Assembly (NCBI RefSeq): GCF_006539505.1
Contig: NZ_BJND01000036.1
Span: 45,755-109,754 of the forward strand
Source of the DNA: Streptomyces spinoverrucosus
GTDB lineage: Bacteria > Actinomycetota > Actinomycetes > Streptomycetales > Streptomycetaceae
DNA: 64,000 bases
Direction: 5' to 3'
Under the pieces are notes generated by a model that saw only the letters and a program-made list of their open reading frames with translations, was not told where the DNA came from and did not search any database. This document shows positions 35,877 to 44,907 of this stretch, one piece after another (the first letter of the stretch is position 1; every line of letters starts with the position of its first letter). Position numbers and translations under genes: made by a program.

Positions 35877-36364
35877 GCGACCGCCAGAGTGAGCGACTCA
35901 GGCTCGGCTACCACACCGCGCTTCAGTCGTAGCGCGAATAGCCTGCGCAGAACGGCTGCTCGGATGGCAGTGGCCGCCTTGGGAAGCGCGATCTCCGCCC
36001 ATACGCGCTTCCCCTGGCCAACAGGCTCCCAGGCACACCGCGAAGCGAGAAGCTCGACCAGTACCAGGCCGCGCCCGCTCTCGTCGTCGGCCAGCGCACA
36101 ACTCACCTGCGGAGCAGCGGGATTTTCATCGAGGACGTCAATCACCAGGCGGCCGGGCCGGTGATACAGCGCGACGGTGACGAGTCCCTCCCCATGGACT
36201 ACGGCATTGGTAATGAGTTCGGAGGCGACAAGACGGATGGCGTCAGCCGTCTCGTCGTCCAACGGCACTCCCCACGCACGCACCTTGTCTACGACCGTGC
36301 GCCGGGCAAGGGACACTTCCCTTTCCTCACCCGCGAGGAGGAAGCGATGGACGAGCGTAGGCAT
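35873..36364 (-). CDS. HATPase-fold anti-sigma-like regulator
   Basis: 163 residues from ATG 36364. N box SELITNAVVHG, G1-like DVLDENPAAP and G2-like GRGLVLVELLASRCAW define a stand-alone RsbW/SpoIIAB-type histidine-kinase-like ATPase. Such proteins, next to a divergent Xre regulator, form common Streptomyces regulatory trios. It is the first gene of the minus-strand unit leading into the peptide/JmjC/AKR genes. Confidence 0.82.
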   Translation of the reverse strand: MPTLVHRFLLAGEEREVSLARRTVVDKVRAWGVPLDDETADAIRLVASELITNAVVHGEGLVTVALYHRPGRLVIDVLDENPAAPQVSCALADDESGRGLVLVELLASRCAWEPVGQGKRVWAEIALPKAATAIRAAVLRRLFALRLKRGVVAEPESLTLAVA

Positions 36365-36616
36365 GGCTGACGCCTCCGAGGAGTTGGAGAGCGGCTCCGT
36401 CCCCGACGGGGAAAGGGGACGGAGCCGCCGATCTGAGGAGCCGTTCCGGGAGCGATCGCCCTGCGCGGGCTCCGTGGACGGCTGATACTCAGTCAACGGC
36501 CCCTGGTAGCAAGGAGGAACGTTTCTAGGGGGTTCCTCCTGGGGACGCCCTCCCCGTACGCGGCGACGCGAAGTAGCCTCCCCACTACGCCGTGAGGGGA
36601 TGACGGGAGTGATGAC
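36365..36616. promoter_or_regulatory. Divergent promoter with inverted repeat
   Basis: 252 bp between the ATPase and Xre genes. AGGAGGAAC (36512-36520) and GTTCCTCCT (36532-36540) are perfect 9-bp arms separated by 11 bp. The placement suits an operator for the adjoining Xre regulator. Confidence 0.55.
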
Positions 36617-37960
36617 ATGCCTGGTGAGCCGTTGGCGGTCCACCCGCTGAGCTTCCTCCTCCAGACGCGCGGTTGGGGGAAGGCCGAGTTCGCCCGGCTC
36701 ATGCAGGCGCACGGGCGGTCACTCGGAATCCCGCTCGCGACCAACCGGACCACCGTATGGAAGTGGGAGCAGGGGCAGGAGCCGGATGCGGACGCTCAGC
36801 GCGTCCTCGCCGACCTGCTGCGAGTCCCCTACGAGCAGGCCCGGAAGGAAGGTTGGCCCCGGTGGCTGCCGGTGTGGGAGGTCACGGGACTCACCGCCCC
36901 GTGGACCGAGGCCGGTACCGTTGAGGCGTTGTCCGAACTCGTGGGGAGTGGCCGCATGGATCGCCGGGGCTTTCTCACCATCACCGGCGCCGCCCTGACG
37001 GGCGTCGCGGCGAGCTGGGTGGACGCACCGTCCGCCTTCGCCTCGACCCTGGGCGGGGATCAGGTCACGGACACGATGGTCTCGACGATCGAGCAGCGCA
37101 TCAGCACGCTGCGCACCCTCGACGACCAACTTGGCGGCGCCACGCTCCTGGAGCAGGCGCGCGGCGATCTCGCCCTCGTCACCGGTCTCCTGAGCACCGG
37201 AAGGTACACGGAGAGCATCCGAATTCGCCTCTACGCCCTGGCAGCCCGGGTGTCGCACCTGACCGGCTGGATGGCTTACGACGCGGGGCTGCGGTCCGCC
37301 GGCCAGCGCTACTACATCGGGGCACTGCGCAGCGCCCGTACGGCTGGAGACGACGCGTTCGGTGCCTTCATCCTCGCGGAGATGGGCGTTCACGTCTCCG
37401 AGGCCGGACGGACAGCCGAGCGCGTCGACCTCATCTCGACCGCGATCGACAACGCCCCTCGAACTCTGTCGCCGTACACCCAGTCCTTCCTCTACCTGCA
37501 CAAGGCCGAGGCACTGTCCCGCGACGGCGACCACCGGAACGCCGGAACAGCCCTCAACCGCGCCGTGTCCCACTGGGAGCACCACACGACTGAGGAAAAC
37601 CCGGAGTGGCTCAACTGGTTCGGCGAGGCCCAACTGAAGTCCACCGAGGGCAAGGTCCTGCTGCGGTCAGGGCAGGTGGAGCGCGCCACGGACTCCCTGG
37701 AGACCTCCGTGAAGAGCGCGGCCCCTCGGGACAAGGCCGTACGATCCAGCCGCCTGGCCGAGGCCCGGCTCGCCAGCGGTGATCTGGACGGGGCGCTCGA
37801 CGCCGCGAACTACGGCACCGAACTCCTGGAGAGCAGTGTCAGCTCCGTACGGGCACTTGACCGCTTGAAGGAGTTCTCCGCACACCTCGAACCGCGCAAG
37901 TCCGTCCCTGCTGTCCGGGAGTTCCGCGAGCGGCTTCAGGCCGTGCCCGTCGCGGCGTGA
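36617..37960 (+). CDS. Xre-type regulator with TPR-like C-terminal domain
   Basis: 447 residues; GGGAG precedes the ATG. The helix-turn-helix is at about residues 12-75 (AEFARLMQAHG...TTVWKWEQGQEPD). After a hydrophobic stretch (FLTITGAALTGVAASWV) come repeated helical pairs of TPR type to the C terminus. This architecture is found in Streptomyces regulators near secondary-metabolite and peptide clusters. Likely regulator of the divergent minus-strand genes. Confidence 0.8.
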   Translation: MPGEPLAVHPLSFLLQTRGWGKAEFARLMQAHGRSLGIPLATNRTTVWKWEQGQEPDADAQRVLADLLRVPYEQARKEGWPRWLPVWEVTGLTAPWTEAGTVEALSELVGSGRMDRRGFLTITGAALTGVAASWVDAPSAFASTLGGDQVTDTMVSTIEQRISTLRTLDDQLGGATLLEQARGDLALVTGLLSTGRYTESIRIRLYALAARVSHLTGWMAYDAGLRSAGQRYYIGALRSARTAGDDAFGAFILAEMGVHVSEAGRTAERVDLISTAIDNAPRTLSPYTQSFLYLHKAEALSRDGDHRNAGTALNRAVSHWEHHTTEENPEWLNWFGEAQLKSTEGKVLLRSGQVERATDSLETSVKSAAPRDKAVRSSRLAEARLASGDLDGALDAANYGTELLESSVSSVRALDRLKEFSAHLEPRKSVPAVREFRERLQAVPVAA

Positions 37961-38033
37961 CCGTCACCTCTCGAATTGCGAGGCCGAGCCCCGCCCCCTC
38001 AGAGCAGGCTGCCGCAATGCCAGGATGGATGGC

Positions 38034-39206
38034 ATGACGACGATCCACGGTGAGGTCGCGGCTGGGTTCGAACCGGTGCGTGAGGCGTTCGCTGCGAACT
38101 TCGCCCAGCACGGGGACATCGGCGCGGCGGTTTGCGTGTACCAGTACGGCCGACCGGTGGTGGACCTGTGGGGAGGCGTCGCCGACCCCGAGACCGGTCG
38201 TCCGTGGACGCGAGACACGCTGCAGCTCGTCTACTCGGCGACCAAGGGGGCGACCACGACCGCGGCACACATGCTGGCCGAGCGCGGTGCGCTGGACCTG
38301 GACGCGCCGGTGGCGAAGTACTGGCCGGAGTTCGCCGCGAACGGCAAGGCGGACATCCCGGTGCGCTGGCTGCTGTCCCACCAGGCCGGCTTGATCACAC
38401 TGGACCAACCCGTCCCGCTCAACGAGGCGTTGGCCTGGCACCCGATGACGGCCGCGCTGGCCGCTCAGCGTCCCCTGTGGACTCCGGGCACGGCGCACGG
38501 GTACCACGGTCGGACCTGGGGCTGGCTCGTCGGCGAAGTGATCCGCCGGGTATCCGGCCGGACGCCGGGCCGCTTCTTCGCCGACGAGATCGCCGCCCCC
38601 CTCGGGTTGGACTTCTTCATCGGACTGTCAGCGGAACAACGCGACCGGGTCAGCCGCATGGTGTACCAGCGACCGACCGTCGACCTCACCACCATGCCCA
38701 CCGAGTCGGTTCCCGAGGAACTCCGCGAACAGGTGGCCGCGTGGCGGGATCCGCAGTCGTACAGCAACAGGGCGTACATGGTCACCGATCCTGCCGAGAT
38801 CGACTTCGACTCGCCCGAGGTGCAGGCCGCGGAACTCCCAGCCTCCAACGGCGTCGGCACTGCACACGCGCTGGCGCGCATGTATGCCGCGCTGATCGGC
38901 GAGGTGGACGGAGTGCGCTTGCTTGCTCCGGAAACCCTGGGGTTGGCGGTCAAGGAACAGGCCGGCGGGAAGGACCAAGTAATGCTGATCCCAAGCCGAT
39001 TCAGCTCCGGATACACGTTGCCCACCGAGACCAACCCGATGGTTGGACCGGGCTCTTTCGGCCACACCGGGCGGGGCGGCTCGCTCGGCTTCGCCGACTT
39101 GGAGCGCGGCGTTGCCTTCGGTTACGTGATGAACCACATCATCAGTGGCTCCGACGATGCGCGCGCGACGTCGCTGGTCGAGGCAGTGCGCAGGTCACTG
39201 GACTAA
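38034..39206 (+). CDS. Serine hydrolase (class C beta-lactamase/EstB-like)
   Basis: 390 residues from ATG 38034. S68-ATK is the nucleophile motif; YHGRTWG stands where YxN occurs and HTGRGG replaces KTG, a combination typical of EstB-type esterases rather than true beta-lactamases. No signal peptide, so cytoplasmic. Substrate unknown. Confidence 0.82.
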   Translation: MTTIHGEVAAGFEPVREAFAANFAQHGDIGAAVCVYQYGRPVVDLWGGVADPETGRPWTRDTLQLVYSATKGATTTAAHMLAERGALDLDAPVAKYWPEFAANGKADIPVRWLLSHQAGLITLDQPVPLNEALAWHPMTAALAAQRPLWTPGTAHGYHGRTWGWLVGEVIRRVSGRTPGRFFADEIAAPLGLDFFIGLSAEQRDRVSRMVYQRPTVDLTTMPTESVPEELREQVAAWRDPQSYSNRAYMVTDPAEIDFDSPEVQAAELPASNGVGTAHALARMYAALIGEVDGVRLLAPETLGLAVKEQAGGKDQVMLIPSRFSSGYTLPTETNPMVGPGSFGHTGRGGSLGFADLERGVAFGYVMNHIISGSDDARATSLVEAVRRSLD

Positions 39207-39583
39207 CTCATCACGGTAGGCGCTGGACGAATACACCGCTTCCCAAGGCGGAGCCCTGCAACTTACCCACAGCAGCCGAGCATGCGGTCCCAGCTCACGT
39301 CGATCGCTTCAGGCTATTCGGCTGTGAATGGTGGTAGTTGCTCTGGAGCCGATGGCAAAGCCACATGTTTACGATGAACACGCAAGCTGGAATGCGTAGA
39401 ACACCAGATGATTCGCTCCACGCCTCTACTACCATCGATCCGGGCGGGCGCTTGCCGGGTGCATAACCCGACAGCGCGGAGGGGGCATCTCCAGGATTTC
39501 GCGGCGTTCTCTTGGTTCGCATGGATCATGAGCCAGCCGCACAGCGAGAGGGCCCGTATCGGGGAAGCAGGCTGGAACCACCC
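39207..39583. other. Gap upstream of the defence operon
   Basis: About 380 bp without a supported gene. The MORC-like frame remains open back to a TTG at 39512. I see no clear hairpin. The promoter of the defence operon should be here. Confidence 0.4.
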
Positions 39584-41059
39584 ATGACATACGACATCGC
39601 GGCCCCCGAACCCGCGGGCATGGTGGCTTCGCTCAGCTCCCTGGGGTACTCGCTGCCCGCTGCCGTCGCGGATCTCGTCGACAACAGCATCGCGGCTGAG
39701 GCCCGGAACATCGACGTCGAGTTCACCTGGACGGGACGGGACTCGTGGATCGCAGTCGTCGACGACGGCAGGGGCATGAGCGCCCAGGAACTCGTCACGG
39801 CAATGACCGTGGCGGCTCGCGGGCCGGCGACTTCACGTTCTTCCACTGACCTGGGCCGCTTCGGCGTGGGTCTGAAGTCCGCCTCGTTCTCGCAATCGCG
39901 GCAACTCTCCGTGGCCACAGCGACCGATGGGGTGTGGCACGTACGGACCTGGGACCTCGATGTCGTTGAGGAGTCCGGTGAGTGGAGGCTCCTCCACGGA
40001 GCAGACCTCGACACAACCACCGTGCTGGACAGGCTTCGGAGCGGCACTGACCACGGGACGATCGTGCTCTGGCGGCAGCTCAACGGCTACAACGGTAGTG
40101 ACGTCCGCGAGGACGACGAGCGCACCCAGAAGCAGTTCTACGCCGAGGCAGCCCGTACGGAGTCACACCTCGGAATGGTCTTCGCCCGATTCCTCACCGG
40201 GAGCCGACGCAGGAACCTGCGCGTGTCCGGAACCCCGGTGGAACCCTGGGATCCGTTCATGGTTAACCACCCCTCTGTCCAGCGGCTCCCCACGGAGGAA
40301 CTGCCTCTCGGCGGCAGTTCCGTGAGGGTCGAGGCGTTCATCCTCCCCAGCGCCCACCGGCTCACCCCGGAGGAGTACGGCCTGGCTGCAGGGCCACAAG
40401 GGTGGCTCGACCAGCAGGGCTTCTATGTCTACCGTCGCAACCGCCTGATCCTGGCCGGCGACTGGCTGGGACAGAGAGGCATGCGTCGCGAGGAGAAGTA
40501 CAACCTGGCGCGCATCGCCGTCGACATCCCGGCCGAGACGGACGTCGAATGGGGTGTCGACGTGAGGAAGTCCAGCGTCGTCCCGCCCGTGGGCCTACGT
40601 CCGCACCTCCACCGCATCGCACGACAGGCCCGGGCGAGGGCCGCAGACGTGCTGCGGCACCGTGGACAGGTCGCTGCACGTACCCACGGTGATCCCCTGT
40701 CGTACGCGTGGAACGTGCGCCGACCGGACGGCCGGGTCACGTGCAGGATCAACCGCAGCCATCCGCTGGTCCAGGCTGCTCTGCGACCCGGCGGCAGCAA
40801 CACTGCAGACGTACGCGCGTTGATCCGGCTTCTGGAGGAGACGGTGCCCGTCGCCGCCCTCCGTGTGATGCATGAGACGGACACCAGCGACGACCCGGAA
40901 CCGTTCGGTGGTCCAGGACCCGCCGACGAGTCGGCTACCGAGGTGGCAGAGCGCATCTACGAGTCACTCGTCTCGGGCGGCCGATCGCCCGCCGCCGCGC
41001 GCGAGAGGTTGCGGACCATGCCTCCCTTCGACCAACTACAGGGCTTCTGGAGCGGATGA
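39584..41059 (+). CDS. MORC/MutL-like GHKL ATPase of a restriction-type defence system
   Basis: 491 residues from ATG 39584; upstream in-frame starts exist at 39512 and 39521. N box AAVADLVDNSIAAEA, G1 VVDDGRGMS and G2 DLGRFGVGLKSASF define a GHKL ATPase. The order with Z1, PD-(D/E)XK, AIPR, Vsr and methylase genes matches the MutL/MORC-type restriction systems described by Iyer, Abhiman and Aravind. It is first in a plus-strand operon. Confidence 0.85.
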   Translation: MTYDIAAPEPAGMVASLSSLGYSLPAAVADLVDNSIAAEARNIDVEFTWTGRDSWIAVVDDGRGMSAQELVTAMTVAARGPATSRSSTDLGRFGVGLKSASFSQSRQLSVATATDGVWHVRTWDLDVVEESGEWRLLHGADLDTTTVLDRLRSGTDHGTIVLWRQLNGYNGSDVREDDERTQKQFYAEAARTESHLGMVFARFLTGSRRRNLRVSGTPVEPWDPFMVNHPSVQRLPTEELPLGGSSVRVEAFILPSAHRLTPEEYGLAAGPQGWLDQQGFYVYRRNRLILAGDWLGQRGMRREEKYNLARIAVDIPAETDVEWGVDVRKSSVVPPVGLRPHLHRIARQARARAADVLRHRGQVAARTHGDPLSYAWNVRRPDGRVTCRINRSHPLVQAALRPGGSNTADVRALIRLLEETVPVAALRVMHETDTSDDPEPFGGPGPADESATEVAERIYESLVSGGRSPAAARERLRTMPPFDQLQGFWSG

Positions 41060-41128
41060 GCCCTGAGTCGTTGTCAGTGGCCACCCCTACTCTGCTCGAC
41101 ACCGTCTACATCCCGCTGGAGGTCCCAC

Positions 41129-43900
41129 GTGAGCGCCGTTCCCGACGACCCCATGGCCAAGGCCACGCGTCTGGTTCTCGGATTCCTGCCACAGGACCGT
41201 CAGCCGAAGCCGGACGAGGTACAGAACGCGGTCAACGCCATCTTCGGGATGCTGGCCGCGCAGGGGGAGGCCCTTGACCGGGACCAGCTGGCCAAGGAGA
41301 TCGAGGCCATGATCGCTGTGTTCCAGGAGCGGTCGCTGGCACTCGTGGACCCCAAGGGGCACGAACCCTGGCTGCCCGAGGCGAAGAACGACCGTGCCTG
41401 GGATTTCTGGGAGCGCTACCGGCGGTACCTCGAAGACGTGGTGAACCTTCCGCCGTGGGTCGTGAGGCGGCTGGACCAGAGCTCGGACGAGGTACTGAGC
41501 CAGCTGGAGGATCCTCGCCGCTCCGGCCCCTGGCGTCGCCAAGGGCTCGTGATCGGCCAAGTGCAGTCAGGCAAGACCGGCCAGTACATCGGGCTCGCCG
41601 CGAAGGCCGTGGACGCGGGATACCGGTTCATCGTGGTCCTTGCCGGCATCCACAACGACCTCCGGAGCCAGACACAGCTGCGAATGGACGAAGGGCTCCT
41701 GGGTTTCGACACCCAGCACCAGAACCGATCCAACGAGGACGGCCGTTCACGTGCAATCGGCGCGGGAGCCATGCCCCTCGCCAAGAAGCTCGACATCGCG
41801 TCACCGACGAGCAGCGCGGAGAAGGGGGACTTCGGCCTCGCGACCGCCAAGGCCATCAACTTCCCCCTCGGCAGCTTCCCCGTCGTGCTCGTCGTCAAGA
41901 AGCACTACAAGATCCTCGAATACCTGCGCAACTGGGTGATAGACGTCCACGGCACCGAGGACGAGAACGGCGAGAAGGTCGTGCAGGACCTCCCTCTGTT
42001 CGTCATCGACGACGAGGCCGACAACGCCTCGATCAACACGGTCCGTGACCCCGAGGCAGACCCGACCAAGACCAACGCCGCTATCCGCAAGCTCATGAAG
42101 AGCTTCGACAAGGCCGCGTACGTCGGGTATACGGCCACCCCCTTCGCCAACATCTACATCGACCCCGACGTGGACCACGGCGTCGCCGGGGAAGACCTCT
42201 TCCCTTACAGCTTCATCCGCAGTCTTCCCTCGCCGTCGAACTACCTTGGTCCTGAGCGGGTCTTCGGGCTCCAGGTCGACGACGAGGACGAGGAGGACGT
42301 GCAACCGCTGCCGCTCGTGCGCCATGTGGACGACGCGGACAGCTGGCTCCCCACCAAGCACAAGTCCGGTGACATCCCTGGCGACCGGCTCCCGCAGTCC
42401 CTGCGCGACGCGATCTTCTCGTTCGTGCTCGCCTGCGCCGCCCGCCGGGCGCGAGGGCAGACCAAGGTTCACAACTCGATGCTGGTGCACGTCACCCGCT
42501 TCACCGCGGTGCAGAGCCTCGTTCGCGACCAGGTCGACGACCACCTGCGGCTCATCGTTGACATGATCCGAGACCGGTACGGAAAGGGCCCCCAGCTTCG
42601 CGCCGAACTCCGGGCTCTCTGGGAGCGGGACTTCGTTCCCACCACGGACAAGTTCCCGGCCGAAGAGGTGCAACGCCTGACCTGGGAGCAGGTCTCCGAA
42701 CAGCTCCTTCCTGCCCTCAGGAAGATCCAGGTCAAGACGGTGAACGGCACCTCCAAGGATGCGCTCGACTACTACGAGAACCGGAGAAACGGCCTGTCTG
42801 TGATCGCCATCGGGGGACAGAAGCTCTCCCGCGGCCTCACCCTGGATGGCCTGACCGTCAGCTACTACCTGCGCGTGTCGAAGACGTACGACACGCTCCT
42901 CCAGATGGGCCGGTGGTTCGGATACCGTCCCGGCTACGAGGACGTGTGCCGTCTTTACACCACGCCCGCGCTTGAGGACGCCTATGTGGAGGTCACGGCC
43001 GCGACCGACGAACTCCGCAGGGAGGTCGAGGAGATGGCGGCACTCAGTCTCACCCCGAAGGAGTTCGGGCTGAAGGTCCGTTCCTCCTCTCTGGGGCTCA
43101 CCGTGACCGCGGCCAACAAGATGCGTCAGAGCGCGAAGATCCTTCTCAGCTACTCGGGGGAGGGACCGGAGACGGTGATCTTCAAGCTCGCCGACAGGAC
43201 CGTCGAGAACAACTTCAAAGCCCTCGAAACCCTGGTCCGTCGGCTGGACGACGTCGCGGAACTCGTACCTGGGGGTTCAGGGACCAACGTGCGGTGGCGA
43301 GGGGTTCCCCCTGAGGTCGTCTCGGAGTTCCTCACCACCTATGAGACCGACCGCATGGCTCAGCGGGTTCGTCCGAGGCTCATCGCCAAATACGTGGAGC
43401 AGTGCGCCAGGGTGGGTGAGCTGGGCAACTGGACTGTGTGCCTGGTCAGTAGCACAACGTCGCAGTCGCCACGGGACATCGCGGGGCACACCGTCGGCCT
43501 CGTGACCCGCAAGGCGCTCAACGACGGCTTCAGGGCCGAGGGACGGTACACGATTCGCCGGGTACTCAGCCCGCCCGACGAACTGATCGGCCTCGACAAG
43601 GCGCAGGAGGACGCGGCACGAAATGCCGCGAAGAAGGAGGCTGAGAAGAAGGAGAAGGCGTCGGCTCCGAAGACGCCGGCGGGCCCGCACATCCGGCGGC
43701 AGCGGCGGACCGACCAGGGCCTCCTGCTGATCTACCCCATCGAACTGCCTCAGGTCGCCGACGGTGAGGCGACGACACTCCTCGTGGGCTTCCAGGTGAG
43801 CTTCCCTCACTCCGACTATCAGTCCAAGACCGAGTACGTCGCCAACACCGTCTGGCTCCAGGAGGACATCTACACCATCGCCGAGGAGGACGAGGCGTGA
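41129..43900 (+). CDS. Z1-domain helicase-like ATPase
   Basis: 923 residues from GTG 41129 (GGAGG upstream). GQVQSGKTGQYIGLAAKA is the Z1 Walker A; VIDDEADNAS the Walker B; VGYTATPFANIY motif III-like; IAIGGQKLSRGLTLDG and LLQMGRWFGYRPGY the second RecA-like domain. The C-terminal 150 residues contain a Lys/Glu coiled coil. Z1 proteins are the motor of MORC-type restriction systems. The stop overlaps the next start (GTGA). Confidence 0.9.
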   Translation: MSAVPDDPMAKATRLVLGFLPQDRQPKPDEVQNAVNAIFGMLAAQGEALDRDQLAKEIEAMIAVFQERSLALVDPKGHEPWLPEAKNDRAWDFWERYRRYLEDVVNLPPWVVRRLDQSSDEVLSQLEDPRRSGPWRRQGLVIGQVQSGKTGQYIGLAAKAVDAGYRFIVVLAGIHNDLRSQTQLRMDEGLLGFDTQHQNRSNEDGRSRAIGAGAMPLAKKLDIASPTSSAEKGDFGLATAKAINFPLGSFPVVLVVKKHYKILEYLRNWVIDVHGTEDENGEKVVQDLPLFVIDDEADNASINTVRDPEADPTKTNAAIRKLMKSFDKAAYVGYTATPFANIYIDPDVDHGVAGEDLFPYSFIRSLPSPSNYLGPERVFGLQVDDEDEEDVQPLPLVRHVDDADSWLPTKHKSGDIPGDRLPQSLRDAIFSFVLACAARRARGQTKVHNSMLVHVTRFTAVQSLVRDQVDDHLRLIVDMIRDRYGKGPQLRAELRALWERDFVPTTDKFPAEEVQRLTWEQVSEQLLPALRKIQVKTVNGTSKDALDYYENRRNGLSVIAIGGQKLSRGLTLDGLTVSYYLRVSKTYDTLLQMGRWFGYRPGYEDVCRLYTTPALEDAYVEVTAATDELRREVEEMAALSLTPKEFGLKVRSSSLGLTVTAANKMRQSAKILLSYSGEGPETVIFKLADRTVENNFKALETLVRRLDDVAELVPGGSGTNVRWRGVPPEVVSEFLTTYETDRMAQRVRPRLIAKYVEQCARVGELGNWTVCLVSSTTSQSPRDIAGHTVGLVTRKALNDGFRAEGRYTIRRVLSPPDELIGLDKAQEDAARNAAKKEAEKKEKASAPKTPAGPHIRRQRRTDQGLLLIYPIELPQVADGEATTLLVGFQVSFPHSDYQSKTEYVANTVWLQEDIYTIAEEDEA

Positions 43901-44907
43901 CCGTCACCGAGGACGAGTGGCGTGAACTGGAGAGTCCCCAGGACACCCCGGGACGGTCCAGCCTCCGTCTGTACCCGGAGTCCCCGCTCGACATCTTCCT
44001 CTCCGTCTCCCACCCTGGCCGCCAGCGCATGTTGGTGTTCCGGGCGGACGCTCGCTCCGCCGACCCGATCGTGCGGTCGGTGGGCCGACTCCCCAAGGCA
44101 GCCGGGATCGAGATGAACCTGAGTGCCGTTTCCCGGGTTGAGTACGAGCTCCAGGTGATCCTGACGGCGGACGGGCTTCGCGAGGTGTTCAACCCGCTCG
44201 TCTCCGACGTCGCCGAGACCGCCAAGTCCGCTCCGGCCGCCGCTGAGGCCCTGGCAGCCGCCGTGGACAGGTTCGAGAGGTGGCAGGACCTCCTGCGCGC
44301 CGTCAGCAGGGACGGGTTGAGCGCCGAGGCGCGTCGCGGACTCTACGGCGAACTCCTGGTACTGGGAGACGTCCTCCTGGCCTCCCTGGGCCAGGCCGAG
44401 GCGGTCGAGGCGTGGACCGGTCCCACGGGGACCAACCAGGACTTCCAGCTGTCCGGGCTGGCCATCGAGACCAAGGCCAGTGTCGCGAAGCGGCCCCGGA
44501 GCATACGGATCGCCAGTGAGAGACAGCTGGACGGAACCGGGACGCCCGCGCTGCTCCTCGCACTCGCGAATCTCGACGAGCGGCGGGGTGGATCGGGAGA
44601 GAGTCTGAACAGGAGGGTCGAGGGCATACGACAGCAGCTCACGAGTCCCGCCGCCCGGGCCCGGTTCGACGGTCTACTCGTCCAGGTCGGTTACCTCCCC
44701 GGGCACCATGACCTCTACGAAGAACCCCGGTACACCCTCCGCGAGCTTCGGTTCTGGCACGTACGGGAAGGCTTTCCCAGGCTGGTCGAATCGGACCTGC
44801 CTGAGGGCGTCGGTGACTGCACCTACCACGTGAGCACCTCTGGTCTGGACGCCTATCGCGCCACGGCCGACGAGGTGAAGGAACTGATCGGGGGGTCCCA
44901 TGGCTGA
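43897..44907 (+). CDS. PD-(D/E)XK motif protein (DUF4420-like)
   Basis: 336 residues, coupled to both neighbours (GTGA at its start, 8-bp overlap at its end). LYGELLVLGDVLL, then TNQDFQLSGLAIETKASVAK give E...D...ExK of a restriction-endonuclease-like fold; it is the predicted nuclease of the system. Confidence 0.85.
   Translation: MTVTEDEWRELESPQDTPGRSSLRLYPESPLDIFLSVSHPGRQRMLVFRADARSADPIVRSVGRLPKAAGIEMNLSAVSRVEYELQVILTADGLREVFNPLVSDVAETAKSAPAAAEALAAAVDRFERWQDLLRAVSRDGLSAEARRGLYGELLVLGDVLLASLGQAEAVEAWTGPTGTNQDFQLSGLAIETKASVAKRPRSIRIASERQLDGTGTPALLLALANLDERRGGSGESLNRRVEGIRQQLTSPAARARFDGLLVQVGYLPGHHDLYEEPRYTLRELRFWHVREGFPRLVESDLPEGVGDCTYHVSTSGLDAYRATADEVKELIGGSHG

Noticed and set aside
38034..39206. 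Beta-lactamase resistance gene
   Set aside because: SxxK is present, but the KTG motif is HTG and there is no signal peptide, which fits an EstB-type esterase better.
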